64,000 nt of DNA from Acidimicrobiales bacterium (GCA_013003535.1 JABDIY010000074.1:1-64000); one strand, 5' to 3'. Shown: positions 18,428 through 27,623, counted from the first letter of the stretch. Notes: generated by a model from the letters alone, not told the origin. Program-made: numbers and translations.

Positions 18428-18799
18428 GTGATCTGGTTTAATCCAAGGCATCCTCAGACCATGCAGGCGGCGGTGATACTGGGTTACATCAGTGGGGTGT
18501 TCGGCCTTCTCCGCTCCAGTGCATTGGGTGGTCCATTGGCTCCGATCATGCTGTTGGCAGCCCTCGGAGCGCTCGGCGGCGCGTTCGGTGTCGCCAACAA
18601 CAAAAGGGTCGGGTGGCTCGCTCTGGCGGCAGCATCGGTGGTCGTGGCACTGTTCTTTCTCGGTCTTGTGGTGTGGGCCACGCAACAAGGTGTCAATCGG
18701 GCCATGCAGTCGCTGATCAACACCGTTTTTCCGGTGGCTCTGGTGGCGGCCGTCCTTCACCGCCAGACCCGCGAATACATGAAAGCCTGGTTCGACTGA
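18428..18799 (+). CDS. Small membrane protein of unknown function
   Basis: The 123-residue protein has three to four hydrophobic segments (VILGYISGVFGLLRS, LAPIMLLAALGALGGAFG, WLALAAASVVVALFFLGLVV, and one near 95-112) and a short hydrophilic tail ending KAWFD. I do not recognise the family. GTG 18428 is chosen because TAGGAT lies seven bases ahead; an ATG nine bases earlier is possible but would overlap that box. It follows menG by 20 bp and faces rlmN across 7 bp. Confidence 0.6.
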   Translation: MIWFNPRHPQTMQAAVILGYISGVFGLLRSSALGGPLAPIMLLAALGALGGAFGVANNKRVGWLALAAASVVVALFFLGLVVWATQQGVNRAMQSLINTVFPVALVAAVLHRQTREYMKAWFD

Positions 18800-18806
18800 G
18801 GTTGGT

Positions 18807-19916
18807 TTAGGTGGTTGCTCCGCGGTTGGCCAATTGGCCACAGGCTGCGTCGATATCGTCACCCATGGTGGAACGGATCGTCACGTTGACACCCGCCCGC
18901 CGAAGAACTCCGGCAAAGTGCTTCACCTGCTGAGGGCTGGAGCCAGTGGTTGGATATCCGGGCGTGGAGTTCAGTGGGATCAGGTTCACGTGGGCGTCTG
19001 CCTTCCGAGCCAAACCGATCAGTTCGTTGGCGTCGCGATCGCGATCGTTGACACCACCGATCATGGCCCACTCGAACGACACCCGTCGACCGGTTTTATC
19101 GCGGACCATTTGGCAGGCTTGAATGAGCTCGTTGATGGGGTAGCGACGATTTAGAGGAACCAGTTCGGATCGCAGGTCGTCGTTGGCTGCATGAAGGGAG
19201 ACCGCCAGGCCCACCTGACCGTTGGCATCGGCGAAGCGTTCCATGGCGGGAACCAGTCCGACGGTTGAAACCGTGATCTTGCGCGACCCGATGCCGATGT
19301 CAGTAGTAATTCGCTCGATCGCGGTGAAGAGCCGTTCGAGGTTGGCCAGCGGTTCGCCCATCCCCATGAACACGATGTTTGACAGGCGCTGTGGGGAGGC
19401 GGCGTCTTTCGCTCGGTGCACCTGTTCCAGGATTTCCGCCACGGTGAGATGACGTTCGAAACCAGCTTGGCCGGTGGCGCAGAAACTGCAGGCCATCGCG
19501 CAGCCTGCCTGGCTGGACACACAAACGGTGGCCCGGTCCCGGTACCGCATGAGGACCGTCTCTACCTGTGCGCCGCCGTTGAGTTCGAATAGCCATTTGG
19601 TGGTGCGACCATCGCCGGAGCGCTGTTCGGTGACCGGGGTGAGCGCCGGCGGGAACTCCTCAGCCAGCCTGGACCGTAATCTGAGGGGAATGGATGAAAT
19701 CTGATCCGGGGATTGTCCTTTGGTATTGATCGCATTCCAAACCTGGTCGGTTCTGAAGCGAGGCTCGTCGCCAAGGAACGCTGCGAGCGCGCCTCGATCC
19801 AGGTCGAGAAGGGCTGGTCGGGCCGGCAGGGGAGCGCGAGCCGCGCCGGACAGGGCGCCGAGATCGTATTGGCGAGTCCCAGGATCGGCCGGATCGGAAG
19901 CGGTGGTGTCCATCAT
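18807..19916 (-). CDS. rlmN: 23S rRNA (adenine(2503)-C(2))-methyltransferase RlmN
   Basis: The 369-residue radical-SAM enzyme methylates C2 of A2503 in 23S rRNA. Features are the CAMACSFCATG cluster motif (CxxxCxxC), VFMGMGEPLANLERL, KITVSTVGLVPAM, LAVSLHAAND and the C-terminal STMGDDIDAACGQL with the Cys that forms the covalent intermediate. The start is placed at the first of two adjacent ATG codons (19916, 19913). They overlap the TGA stop of mshD, so translation is coupled. The open frame upstream of this point is inside mshD. Confidence 0.95.
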   Translation of the reverse strand: MMDTTASDPADPGTRQYDLGALSGAARAPLPARPALLDLDRGALAAFLGDEPRFRTDQVWNAINTKGQSPDQISSIPLRLRSRLAEEFPPALTPVTEQRSGDGRTTKWLFELNGGAQVETVLMRYRDRATVCVSSQAGCAMACSFCATGQAGFERHLTVAEILEQVHRAKDAASPQRLSNIVFMGMGEPLANLERLFTAIERITTDIGIGSRKITVSTVGLVPAMERFADANGQVGLAVSLHAANDDLRSELVPLNRRYPINELIQACQMVRDKTGRRVSFEWAMIGGVNDRDRDANELIGLARKADAHVNLIPLNSTPGYPTTGSSPQQVKHFAGVLRRAGVNVTIRSTMGDDIDAACGQLANRGATT

Positions 19917-20845
19917 GGGCCGGCTTCCGCGCCTGGGGCACCACCGGGGATCATCCATGAAACGTCGTCATGCACCGTGACGAAACCGAGTCGGTGATAG
20001 CTGCGAACAGCCGGCTCGTTATGGGCCTCGACGTACAAGATCGCTTGACGGAGGCCCTGATCATGGAGCCACCGGAGACCGGCGGCGGTCATGGGACCAC
20101 CAAGGCCGCGACCGTGCACATCGGGGTGCAGTCCTATGACCGAGATCTCACCCAAGGAGCGATCATGGTGGATTTGAGTCCAGCAGAAGCCGTTGACGAC
20201 GCCGTCGATTATGGCCAGTCGGACACCTTCGGCGCTGTGGCCGAGTTCCCTCAGCTTCTTCTGAACGGATTCCGCCGTCATTCCGGCCTGATCTGGATGC
20301 TCGGCGAAGGCGGAGTTGTTCACTCGTACCACCGCCGCAACGTCTTCGGGGTTTGAGGGGTCGAGTGCTCGTGTTGCCAGTGGCTCGGTATCCACCGGCA
20401 GTTCCGTCAGCATCAAGTGGAGGCGGCGGCAGTTGTATGCTGCTGGCCAGCGGCGCTGAATAAGGTGGATCATCTGCTGGTTCTCCGGGCGGATCCAGAG
20501 TTCGGTTCCCTCGGTGTCGACGAGGCTGGCAACGAGTTCGCCCAGGCGAGACTCGTGACCGGGCCGAAGGTACACCTGGGTCGACCGCGTCGGGAGTGCG
20601 CTGCCGGGGCGACGCAAGGCGGTGCTGACCGAGGCGACACCGAGTGGTGTACAGCGGCCATCGTCGGAGAGGATCAACGCCACGTCTCCGTCGGCGTGAT
20701 GAAATCGGTCGTCGGCTTCCCACGTTGGCACGTGTTGGCAAAGGATCCGGTCACCGAATCCCAGAGCGCTGGCGCGCCCGTCGGCGTCATCGGGGGCATA
20801 GACACAAACCGGCACCTTTACAGGATGGCGTGGTTGGACGCTCAT
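19913..20845 (-). CDS. mshD: Mycothiol synthase (GNAT acetyltransferase)
   Basis: The 310-residue protein contains tandem GNAT folds. The C-terminal one has GFCWTQIHHD, LGEISVIGLHPDVHGRGLG (acetyl-CoA binding), ILYVEAHNEPAVRSYHRLGF. MshD acetylates Cys-GlcN-Ins in the last step of mycothiol synthesis, which marks an actinobacterium. The N-terminal half is more divergent. It lies 15 bp after hisD and overlaps rlmN by ATGATG/TGA, giving a hisD-mshD-rlmN operon. The redox sigma factor of this class lies 18 kb away. Confidence 0.88.
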   Translation of the reverse strand: MSVQPRHPVKVPVCVYAPDDADGRASALGFGDRILCQHVPTWEADDRFHHADGDVALILSDDGRCTPLGVASVSTALRRPGSALPTRSTQVYLRPGHESRLGELVASLVDTEGTELWIRPENQQMIHLIQRRWPAAYNCRRLHLMLTELPVDTEPLATRALDPSNPEDVAAVVRVNNSAFAEHPDQAGMTAESVQKKLRELGHSAEGVRLAIIDGVVNGFCWTQIHHDRSLGEISVIGLHPDVHGRGLGGPMTAAGLRWLHDQGLRQAILYVEAHNEPAVRSYHRLGFVTVHDDVSWMIPGGAPGAEAGP

Positions 20846-20860
20846 GCCACGCCAGGTGAA

Positions 20861-22156
20861 TCAGCTTGCCGGCGGCTCGAGTCTGACTCGTATCGATTCG
20901 GCGTGCGCGGGTAGACCCTCCACTTCGGCGAGTGCCACCACGTGGGGACCGAACGTCTCGAGTGCCGCCTGGTCGATGGTGACGATGTGGTGATCGCGGA
21001 GAAAATCGGTGACTGTCAGCGCTGATGCGAATCGGGCCGATCCGTAGGTTGGCAGAACATGACTTGGCCCTGCGATGTAATCTCCCATGGAAGCTGGAGC
21101 CAGGTGGCCGCAGAACATCGCCCCCGCATTGGTGACCCGGCGGGCAAGGCTCACCGCATCGTCAATCTGTAGTTCCAGATGTTCTGGAGCGATGGCGTCG
21201 ATTACGGCGACGGCGGCGTCACGGTCATCAACAAGCGCCACATATCCGCCTTCGGCCAAGGTGGAGCGGACGTCTTCGGCGCGTGAGGAGGTCTCGAGGT
21301 AAGCATCGCCGGCGGCGCAGACAGCTTCGGCCACCTCTTCGTCCCAGGTGACGAGCCATGCAAGACCATCGGGACCATGCTCGGCCTGGAGGATCACGTC
21401 GATGGCAGCGAACAAAGGATTGGCGGTCTGATCTGCTACTACAACCACCTCCGAAGGACCGGCGAACGCTGCGGCTATTCCAACATGACCGGCAACCTGT
21501 TGCTTCGCCAACGCTACGTAGACATTTCCTGGTCCTGCGATCACGTCCACCGCGGGAATCGTCTCGGTCCCGTACGCCATTGCCGCGATCGCTTGCGCAC
21601 CGCCTACTGCATAGATCTCTGTGACCCCTGACAGGGCCGCAGCAGCCAGGACTTCGGGTGCCACTTTCTGGGTTGTGCGGTTGGGCGGGACGCATAACGC
21701 GATCTCGGCAACGCCAGCCACCAGGGCGGGAATGGCGGTCATGACAACCGTGCTCGGGTAGGCGGCCCGGCCCCCCGGGACGTAGAGACCGGCGCGGCGG
21801 ACCGGTTTTTGGAACGCTCGTACCGTCATGCCGGAATTTTCCACCACCGCCTCCGGTCGGAGTTGGTGCTCGTGAAACCTCCGGACGTTGGTAACCGCGA
21901 CCTCGATTGCGGCCTTCAGTTGAGGGGAGACGCCGGCGAGGGCGGAGGCGATTTCATCCGAGCTCACCCGGTAGTGAGGATTCTCCACGCCATCGAAATG
22001 TGCGGTGTAGGCACAGACAGCGTTGTCGCCTCGATGACGCACCTCGGCCAGGATCTCTGCCACCACGGCGCTGGGCTTGTCGCCGGTGAGTTCGGGCCGG
22101 GGGAGAAGTCCGGTGATCGAGGTCCCGCGGCCTCGCAGGTCAAGCATGGTGAGCAC
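20861..22156 (-). CDS. hisD: Histidinol dehydrogenase
   Basis: The 431-residue enzyme oxidises L-histidinol to L-histidine in two NAD-dependent steps. Typical blocks are GLYVPGGRAAYPSTVVMTAI, VDVIAGPGNVYVALAKQQV, AGPSEVVVVAD, ILQAEHGPDG, and the catalytic region APEHLELQIDDA. Length is normal. GTG 22156 is chosen because the minus strand reads TATCGT, seven bases, GTG; ATG 22147 in the same frame is the alternative. It is divergent from the rest of the histidine genes. Confidence 0.95.
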   Translation of the reverse strand: MLTMLDLRGRGTSITGLLPRPELTGDKPSAVVAEILAEVRHRGDNAVCAYTAHFDGVENPHYRVSSDEIASALAGVSPQLKAAIEVAVTNVRRFHEHQLRPEAVVENSGMTVRAFQKPVRRAGLYVPGGRAAYPSTVVMTAIPALVAGVAEIALCVPPNRTTQKVAPEVLAAAALSGVTEIYAVGGAQAIAAMAYGTETIPAVDVIAGPGNVYVALAKQQVAGHVGIAAAFAGPSEVVVVADQTANPLFAAIDVILQAEHGPDGLAWLVTWDEEVAEAVCAAGDAYLETSSRAEDVRSTLAEGGYVALVDDRDAAVAVIDAIAPEHLELQIDDAVSLARRVTNAGAMFCGHLAPASMGDYIAGPSHVLPTYGSARFASALTVTDFLRDHHIVTIDQAALETFGPHVVALAEVEGLPAHAESIRVRLEPPAS

Positions 22157-22163
22157 TGGCCAA

Positions 22164-22169
22164 ACGATA
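22164..22169 (-). promoter_or_regulatory. Putative -10 box of hisD (leaderless)
   Basis: The minus strand has TATCGT, seven bases, then GTG 22156. The box lies downstream of the terminator at 22223-22258, so hisD would be transcribed independently of the structured element upstream. Confidence 0.45.
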
Positions 22170-22222
22170 CCTGTTGCGTCTGAGGACCGGGACTCCTCCC
22201 TCGACGGTGATCAACCGAGGCC

Positions 22223-22258
22223 AAAAAGATCACCGGCGCCCCCCGAAGGAGACGCCGG
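22223..22258 (-). terminator. Intrinsic terminator, minus strand, between hisD and hisB
   Basis: On the minus strand CCGGCG..CGCCGG, extended by C-G and wobble pairs, closes on a TTCG tetraloop. The sequence TGATCTTTTT follows. It is upstream of hisD and ends no mapped gene. Confidence 0.7.
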
Positions 22259-22319
22259 CGGCGCAATTCGGGGCGGCGGATCCCCGATATCGCTGCTACC
22301 AGGTGGCGGGAACCTGGTA
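22223..22319 (-). ncRNA. Candidate small structured RNA (6C-like layout)
   Basis: Three hairpins follow one another on the minus strand within about 100 nt. The first is an 8-bp stem TACCAGGT/ACCTGGTA (22297-22319) with loop TCCCGCC. The second is a 6-bp stem TCGGGG/CCCCGA (22268-22287) with loop ATCCGCCG. The third is a terminator with a TTCG loop and U-tract. A TAAGTT box at 22326-22331 lies six bases ahead of the first hairpin. Two C-rich-loop hairpins plus a terminator resemble the actinobacterial 6C RNA, but neither loop has six consecutive C residues, so this is only a candidate. Confidence 0.4.
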
Positions 22320-22396
22320 CTGGGCAACTTAACCCAATTTTGGCTCATGTGGGTGGATTCCCCTAGCACCGTTTTGCGCCCCGATACTCTCAAGCC

Positions 22397-22582
22397 GTGA
22401 GCCTTGATCGAGTGGCCCTGGGAACAATTGCGATGGGGTTGGATGACCTGATCGCGCGTTTGGAGGCCCAGACGGCCATGGCGTCCGAAAGCGACGAAAT
22501 GGCGATAGCGCTCCTCGAGGTGGAACGGCAGCTTCACAGCTGCGCAAGACGCTTGAATGCAACTCTCAGGCCACGCAGCTGA
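22397..22582 (+). CDS. Small hypothetical protein upstream of hisB
   Basis: A 61-residue frame starts at GTG 22397. It is helix-rich, with a DDLIARLEAQTAMASES and LLEVERQLHSCARRLN pattern that suggests a short coiled coil. I recognise no family. A GATACT box eight bases ahead and correct strand and spacing before hisB support it, but it could be chance. Confidence 0.4.
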   Translation: MSLDRVALGTIAMGLDDLIARLEAQTAMASESDEMAIALLEVERQLHSCARRLNATLRPRS

Positions 22583-22683
22583 TCCGTTCATCAACCACCT
22601 GGCGGTAAACGGCACGCCGTCAGATCAGACGACGATGCGGCCATTTCAGCGGCAGCGTGCCGATTCACCGGCACAATGGAACG

Positions 22684-23274
22684 GTGCGTACCGCTTCTCG
22701 TTCCCGCAAAACCGCCGAGACGTCCATAGAGGTCTCGATCGACCTGGACGGGACCGGCGCGACCAACATCTCTACCGGCCTCCCCTTCTATGACCACATG
22801 TTGGATCAGCTGGGCCGTCATGGAGGTTTCGATCTAAATGTCCAGGCCGAAGGGGACCTCCACATCGACGCACACCACACCGTCGAAGACACTGCCATCG
22901 TGCTGGGCGAGGCTTTCGCCGATGCCATCGGCAACAAGGCCGGAGTCCGGCGCTTCGCCAGCGGCTTTTATCCATTGGACGAGGCGCTGGTCCGAGTTGC
23001 CTTAGATCTGTCGGGCCGACCCTTCATGGTGTGGAACGCCAAGATGCCCGAGGCAATCCCGCTTGGAACGCCGCCTTTCGATCCTTCTCTGGCTGAGCAC
23101 GTGATGCAGAGTTTTTCCATGGCCGCCGGTATCACGCTGCATGTCGAGCTGGTCTACGGAACAAACGTGCATCACATCATCGAGGCCACCTTCAAGGGTC
23201 TCGCTCGATGCCTTCGGGACGCGGTGCGAATCGAGGATGGCGCTGGCATACCCTCCACCAAGGGAACCCTGTGA
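22684..23274 (+). CDS. hisB: Imidazoleglycerol-phosphate dehydratase
   Basis: The 196-residue enzyme dehydrates imidazoleglycerol phosphate to imidazoleacetol phosphate in histidine synthesis. Motifs are GLPFYDHMLDQLGRHGGFD, IDAHHTVEDTAIVLGEA and its second-half counterpart HHIIEATFKGLARCLRDA, which supply the Mn-binding His and Glu residues. It is monofunctional, without the phosphatase domain of enterobacterial HisB. The start is GTG 22684 (CACAAT six bases ahead); the frame is open nine codons further up. The stop overlaps hisH as GTGA. Confidence 0.93.
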   Translation: MRTASRSRKTAETSIEVSIDLDGTGATNISTGLPFYDHMLDQLGRHGGFDLNVQAEGDLHIDAHHTVEDTAIVLGEAFADAIGNKAGVRRFASGFYPLDEALVRVALDLSGRPFMVWNAKMPEAIPLGTPPFDPSLAEHVMQSFSMAAGITLHVELVYGTNVHHIIEATFKGLARCLRDAVRIEDGAGIPSTKGTL

Positions 23275-23909
23275 GCAAACCTCTCGTGGCGGTTCTGGAT
23301 TATGGAATCGGGAATCTCCGTTCGGCACAGAAAGCCCTGATTCGCGTGGGATCCGACGCCCGTCTCACCTCCGACATCGGTCTCATTGCAGAAGCCGACG
23401 GCGTAGTTCTTCCCGGTGTCGGTGCCTTTGGTGCGTGTATGAAGGCACTTCACGGCGTTGGTTTAGCAGGGGCAGCCGTTTCCGCCGCCGCCAGCGGCCG
23501 ACCCTTCATCGGAATTTGTGTTGGAATGCAGTTGCTGTATGAAGGCAGCGAGGAGTCGCCTGGTATCGCTGGACTTGGCGTGCTTCCCGGGCAAATCACG
23601 CGGTTGCCGTCAACGGTGAAGCGTCCGCAGATGCAGTGGAACAGACTTGATCTCATCGAGCCCGATCACCCTTCGGTGGCCGGTCTAGGTACGCCGTGGC
23701 TCTATTTCGTGCATTCGTACCGGGCTCCGGTCGACCACACCACGGTGGCTACCGTGGACTATGGCGACGCGGTCACGGCGGTGACCGCTCGAGACAACGT
23801 CTGGGCTACCCAGTGTCATCCCGAGAAGTCGTCGGTCGCCGGGCTGGAGCTCTTGAAGAACTGGGTCAAGACCCTCGCTCCCGCTACGGCAGAAACCAGC
23901 ACCAGATGA
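23271..23909 (+). CDS. hisH: Imidazole glycerol phosphate synthase, glutaminase subunit
   Basis: The 212-residue class I glutamine amidotransferase supplies ammonia to HisF. It has LDYGIGNLRSAQKAL, the nucleophile motif GICVGMQLL (Cys83), YFVHSYRAP and the His-Glu pair in TQCHPEKS. The start is GTG 23271, overlapping the hisB stop. The stop overlaps hisA as ATGA, so subunit synthesis is likely coupled. Confidence 0.95.
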   Translation: MSKPLVAVLDYGIGNLRSAQKALIRVGSDARLTSDIGLIAEADGVVLPGVGAFGACMKALHGVGLAGAAVSAAASGRPFIGICVGMQLLYEGSEESPGIAGLGVLPGQITRLPSTVKRPQMQWNRLDLIEPDHPSVAGLGTPWLYFVHSYRAPVDHTTVATVDYGDAVTAVTARDNVWATQCHPEKSSVAGLELLKNWVKTLAPATAETSTR

Positions 23910-24652
23910 TTCTTTATCCGGCTATCGATCTTCTCGACGGGGCATGCGTTCGCCTTTTCAAAGGCGATTACTCGCAGGCCACCACCTATAACTCCGAACC
24001 CGTAGCTCAGGCGGTGCAGTTCGCTGAGGAAGGGGCGGAATGGATTCACATGGTAGACCTGAACGCAGCTCGGTCCGGGACTGCAGAGAATGGCAAGGCC
24101 ATCGCGGCGGTATGCGCCGCCGTTTCTGTCCCGGTGCAGGTGGGCGGTGGTGTTCGGTCTGTCGCTCGTGCGGCGGCACTCGCTGAAGCAGGTGTTGCCC
24201 GAGTCGTCATCGGGACAGCTGCTGTTGAAAACCCGGATCTCGTGGCCGAGGTTGCTCAGAGACAGGCGGTGGCAGTAGGCCTGGACGCCCGAGATGGGAT
24301 GATCGCCACGCACGGCTGGACCGAGACCACCGGGATTTCGGTTGCTGAAGCGGCGCAGCGGTTCGCGGATGTAGGCATCCATGCGATCGTCGCCACTGAT
24401 ATTGCCCGGGATGGAACGATGACCGGCCCAGACACGTCTGGACTCACTGAGCTGCTGGGCCAAATCGAGGTCCCGGTGATCGCCTCCGGAGGCGTGGGAT
24501 CGTTGGACGACCTCCTCACCCTTGCCGAATTGCGTTCGGAAGGCGATGGCGCCGGACGTCGCCTCGAAGGGGTCATCACCGGAAAGGCGATCTACGAGGG
24601 CGCATTCACAGTGGGTCGGGCTCTGGCAGCGCTGGCGGAGGTCAAGAGATGA
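23906..24652 (+). CDS. hisA: Phosphoribosylformimino-5-aminoimidazole carboxamide ribotide isomerase
   Basis: The 248-residue (beta/alpha)8 barrel has the catalytic aspartates in [14 protein letters not shown] and [15 protein letters not shown], and paired phosphate-binding loops VGGGVRS and ASGGVGS. Many actinobacteria use a dual HisA/TrpF enzyme called PriA. Here a separate trpF is present at 33233, so the plain HisA role is more likely. The start at ATG 23906 overlaps the hisH stop, and the stop overlaps hisF. Confidence 0.92.
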   Translation: MILYPAIDLLDGACVRLFKGDYSQATTYNSEPVAQAVQFAEEGAEWIHMVDLNAARSGTAENGKAIAAVCAAVSVPVQVGGGVRSVARAAALAEAGVARVVIGTAAVENPDLVAEVAQRQAVAVGLDARDGMIATHGWTETTGISVAEAAQRFADVGIHAIVATDIARDGTMTGPDTSGLTELLGQIEVPVIASGGVGSLDDLLTLAELRSEGDGAGRRLEGVITGKAIYEGAFTVGRALAALAEVKR

Positions 24653-25419
24653 AGGTGGTGCGTGTCATCCCATGCCTCGACGTAGACCAGGGACGCGTAG
24701 TGAAGGGAGTCAATTTCGTTGACATCCGCGACGCTGGCGATCCGGTGGAATTGGCCGCCGCCTATGACGCTCAGGGCGCCGATGAACTCGTTTTCTTGGA
24801 CATCACCGCCTCGCATGAGAATCGGGACACCACCGTCGCCATGGCTGCGGCCGTCGCCGAGACGGTATTCATCCCGTTCACGATCGGTGGTGGGGTGCGC
24901 TCAGTTGATGATGCTCGAAAACTTCTTCGGGCCGGCGCTGACAAGGTTTCGATCATGTCGGCGGCATTGGCGCGGCCCCAATTGATCGCTGAGATCGCAG
25001 CTGAGTTCGGGTCGCAATGCTGTGTAGTGGCAATCGATGCCCGCGCTTCTACCGTCACCCCCAACGGCTACGAGGTCTACTCCCACGGTGGCCGCCGGGC
25101 CACCGGAGTTGACGCCATCGAGTGGGCAATTGAAGCAGCGGAGCGGGGAGCGGGCGAGATTCTGCTCACATCCATGGACCGCGATGGAACAAAAACCGGC
25201 TTCGACCTCCAACTCACAGCTGCCGTAGTCGATGCGGTTACGGTTCCGGTAGTTGCTTCGGGTGGAGTAGGAACCCTGGAGCATCTCACCGAAGGGGCCG
25301 CCACCGCCGGTGCCGACGCCGTTCTGGCCGCGAGCATCTTCCATTTTGGTGAGCACACGATCGCTGAGGCCAAGGCCCACCTCACTCAAGCCGGAATCAC
25401 GGTCAGGCCAGCTGGCTGA
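24649..25419 (+). CDS. hisF: Imidazole glycerol phosphate synthase, cyclase subunit
   Basis: The 256-residue barrel enzyme joins the ammonia from HisH to PRFAR to give imidazoleglycerol phosphate and AICAR. Visible are [19 protein letters not shown] (Asp11), [17 protein letters not shown] (second catalytic Asp), [16 protein letters not shown] and VASGGVG. Length is standard. The start overlaps hisA as ATGA. A 19-bp gap with its own -10-like box separates it from the cpn10-like gene. Confidence 0.96.
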   Translation: MKVVRVIPCLDVDQGRVVKGVNFVDIRDAGDPVELAAAYDAQGADELVFLDITASHENRDTTVAMAAAVAETVFIPFTIGGGVRSVDDARKLLRAGADKVSIMSAALARPQLIAEIAAEFGSQCCVVAIDARASTVTPNGYEVYSHGGRRATGVDAIEWAIEAAERGAGEILLTSMDRDGTKTGFDLQLTAAVVDAVTVPVVASGGVGTLEHLTEGAATAGADAVLAASIFHFGEHTIAEAKAHLTQAGITVRPAG

Positions 25420-25425
25420 GCACCG

Positions 25426-25431
25426 TAGACT
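25426..25431 (+). promoter_or_regulatory. Putative -10 box of the cpn10-like gene (leaderless)
   Basis: TAGACT is followed by seven bases and GTG 25439. This would give a promoter inside the histidine operon. Confidence 0.4.
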
Positions 25432-25438
25432 CACCCGG

Positions 25439-25765
25439 GTGGAAGAGAACGGACGTCTGCCGATCAAGATGCTCAACGATCGGGTTTTGGTGCAGCTGGA
25501 GGGGGCAGAAGGAGATCGTCGCAGCAGCGGTGGCATCCTCATTCCGGCGACGGCGCAAGTGGGGAAACGCCTCACATGGGCCAAGGTCGTGGCAATTGGT
25601 CCCAATGTTCGTTCCATGCAGCTGGATGACCGGGTGCTCTTCAACGCACAGGACCGATACGAGGTCGAGGTGGGCGGGACCGACTACATCATGCTCCGAG
25701 AACGAGACATCCACGCTGTAGCAGCCGAACGGCTCGACGATTCGCCAACCGGGTTGTATCTCTGA
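25439..25765 (+). CDS. GroES/Cpn10-like co-chaperonin homologue
   Basis: The 108-residue protein carries the Cpn10 core: [30 protein letters not shown] (mobile-loop end), [35 protein letters not shown]. It departs from true GroES in a shortened roof loop, a KRLTW insert and a C-terminal tail ending DDSPTGLYL. No groEL is nearby. It sits between hisF and hisI, so it may be a paralogue with a special client or a housekeeping partner expressed with biosynthetic genes. The start is GTG 25439; the open frame above it overlaps hisF and is not family-like. Its stop overlaps hisI (TGATG). Confidence 0.8.
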   Translation: MEENGRLPIKMLNDRVLVQLEGAEGDRRSSGGILIPATAQVGKRLTWAKVVAIGPNVRSMQLDDRVLFNAQDRYEVEVGGTDYIMLRERDIHAVAAERLDDSPTGLYL

Positions 25766-26106
25766 TGGGCTTCGACGTCCAGTTGGTGTTCGATGCCGAC
25801 GGGCTGATCCCGGCGATCGTTCAGGATGCTCGCAGCGGCGAAGTGCTGATGATGGCATGGATGAACGAAGAGGCCATTCGTCGTTCTCTGCAGGGAGGCG
25901 AAACCGTTTTCTGGAGCCGGTCCCGTTCAGAGATCTGGCACAAAGGCGCAACATCGGGGAATGTTCAGAAAATCGTTTCTGCTGCCGCTGACTGCGATGG
26001 CGACACGCTGCTGTTCAAGGTGGAACCCGCAGGTCCCGCATGTCATACCGGTGCCGACAGCTGTTTCTTCAATGCACTGGCCCCGGCGTTTGCAGCCGAA
26101 CCGTGA
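25765..26106 (+). CDS. hisI: Phosphoribosyl-AMP cyclohydrolase
   Basis: The 113-residue metalloenzyme opens the purine ring of PR-AMP in histidine synthesis. It has [58 protein letters not shown] and a further Cys in DSCFF, which give the Zn and Mg sites. The HisE (pyrophosphohydrolase) half is absent. The start overlaps the cpn10-like stop. The stop overlaps trpE as GTGA, linking histidine and tryptophan genes in one message. Confidence 0.95.
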   Translation: MGFDVQLVFDADGLIPAIVQDARSGEVLMMAWMNEEAIRRSLQGGETVFWSRSRSEIWHKGATSGNVQKIVSAAADCDGDTLLFKVEPAGPACHTGADSCFFNALAPAFAAEP

Positions 26107-27623
26107 AGCTCCAACTTGACGTTGATCGAGCCCGATTTCGGCAGCTGGCGAAGGACTTTCGGGCGATCCCCGTGCGGGCCGAGCTTTTGGCTGACATGGC
26201 TACCCCGGTCAGTGCTTTCATGCGGTGCGTTGGTGACGAAACCGGTTTCTTGTTGGAGTCCGCAGAGAATGGCGAGCGGTGGAGCAGGTATTCATTTGTA
26301 GGACGACGTCCCGCCGCCAGACTGATCGCTCGGGGTCTCACCGTTGAGGTCGATGGAACCCTGCCGGTAGCAAGTCTTCCAACCGATCGTGGCATCCTTG
26401 CCGCCGTCGACCACCTCATCACCGAATTTTCCTCCCCTACCGAGCCAGATGATCCTCCGCTGGGAGCAGGGCTGGTGGGCTTCATTGGCTACGACGTGGT
26501 GCGGGAGATCGAGCACCTTCCCAACGCACCTCGGGACGATCGCAACTACCCAGATGCTGTGATCGACGTTGTGGGAGATATCGCGGCGTATGACCATTGG
26601 CGCCAGCGGGTACTCCTTGCCTCGGTGGCGCTCCTGCCGTCGGATCCCACCACCGAACAAATCGATGCGGCCTTCGACGATGCCGTCGACCGCCTGAACA
26701 GCCTGGCTGCCGATGGCGCTCGACCCCTGGCCGAACCGATGTTGCAGCTTCCCGCACAACAGCCGGTTCCCGAGGTCTCCTCGAGCTTGGGCGGCGGGCT
26801 GTACCAACACGCTGTTCGAGCCGCCAAGGAATACATCGTCGCAGGCGACATCTTCCAAGTTGTTCTGTCCCAACGATTCGATTTCCCGCTCGAGGCCGAC
26901 GACACCGACGTGTACAGAGTGCTGCGTCAGATCAATCCCAGCCCATACATGTATCTGTTGCGCTACCCCTCGCTGAGCCTCGTGGGTTGTTCCCCTGAGC
27001 CGCTGGTTCAGGTGCAACATGGACGGGTGATCTCTCGGCCGGTGGCCGGCACCCGGTTCCGCGGTCGAGACGATGCCCACGATCGGCGACTCGCCGCTGA
27101 ACTGATCGAGGACCCCAAGGAGCGGGCGGAACACGTGATGTTGGTTGACCTGGCCCGAAATGACCTGGGCCGCGTGGTTCGGTTCGGATCTCTGGAGGTG
27201 GCTGAAATGATGACCTTGGAGCGGTACAGCCACGTCATGCACCTCACCAGCCAGGTGGAGGGTGATCTCGCCGACGGCGTTTCGGTGGTCGACGTTCTTC
27301 GGGCCACTCTGCCAGCTGGCACGGTGTCGGGTGCCCCGAAGGTGCGGGCGATGGAAATCATCGACGAACTTGAACCCTTGCGCCGTGGTCCCTATGCGGG
27401 GGTCGTTGGGTATTTCGGTTTCAACGGCTCGCTGGACAGCGCCATCACGATCCGTACGATGATCTGCGCCGACGGGCAAGCATCGGTACAGGCCGGAGCC
27501 GGCGTCGTGGCCGATTCGGATCCGGCGCTCGAAGATCTCGAGTGTCAGAACAAGGCCCGGGCATTACTGTCGTCGGTGTTGGCTGCCAACGAACTCCGAG
27601 TCGCCCGCCAGGAACCGTCCTAG
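26103..27623 (+). CDS. trpE: Anthranilate synthase component I
   Basis: The 506-residue enzyme converts chorismate to anthranilate with ammonia from TrpG, which is not in this window. The N-terminal LLESAE motif, followed by WSRYSFVG, is the tryptophan feedback site. The chorismate-binding half shows [43 protein letters not shown] and [20 protein letters not shown] 26103 overlaps the hisI stop and replaces a longer open frame that lies within hisI. The gene ends convergently against the SGNH gene with a 4-bp overlap. Confidence 0.95.
   Translation: MKLQLDVDRARFRQLAKDFRAIPVRAELLADMATPVSAFMRCVGDETGFLLESAENGERWSRYSFVGRRPAARLIARGLTVEVDGTLPVASLPTDRGILAAVDHLITEFSSPTEPDDPPLGAGLVGFIGYDVVREIEHLPNAPRDDRNYPDAVIDVVGDIAAYDHWRQRVLLASVALLPSDPTTEQIDAAFDDAVDRLNSLAADGARPLAEPMLQLPAQQPVPEVSSSLGGGLYQHAVRAAKEYIVAGDIFQVVLSQRFDFPLEADDTDVYRVLRQINPSPYMYLLRYPSLSLVGCSPEPLVQVQHGRVISRPVAGTRFRGRDDAHDRRLAAELIEDPKERAEHVMLVDLARNDLGRVVRFGSLEVAEMMTLERYSHVMHLTSQVEGDLADGVSVVDVLRATLPAGTVSGAPKVRAMEIIDELEPLRRGPYAGVVGYFGFNGSLDSAITIRTMICADGQASVQAGAGVVADSDPALEDLECQNKARALLSSVLAANELRVARQEPS

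Noticed and set aside
22223-22340. SRP (4.5S) RNA in the hisD-hisB spacer
   Set aside because: The ACCAGG and AGCAG strings are reminiscent of SRP RNA, but the GGAA tetraloop and symmetric loop of the SRP core are absent on both strands.
22211-22615. Minus-strand frame across the hisD-hisB spacer
   Set aside because: The Pro/Gly/Ser-rich product arises from GC-rich hairpins. It has no His codon cluster, so it is not a histidine leader peptide.
23906-24652. PriA (dual HisA/TrpF) annotation
   Set aside because: A complete trpF occurs nearby, so dual function is not needed. The sequence alone does not separate HisA from PriA with certainty.
26292-27479. 395-codon open frame antisense to trpE
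   Set aside because: trpE is complete with catalytic motifs; this frame is its shadow.
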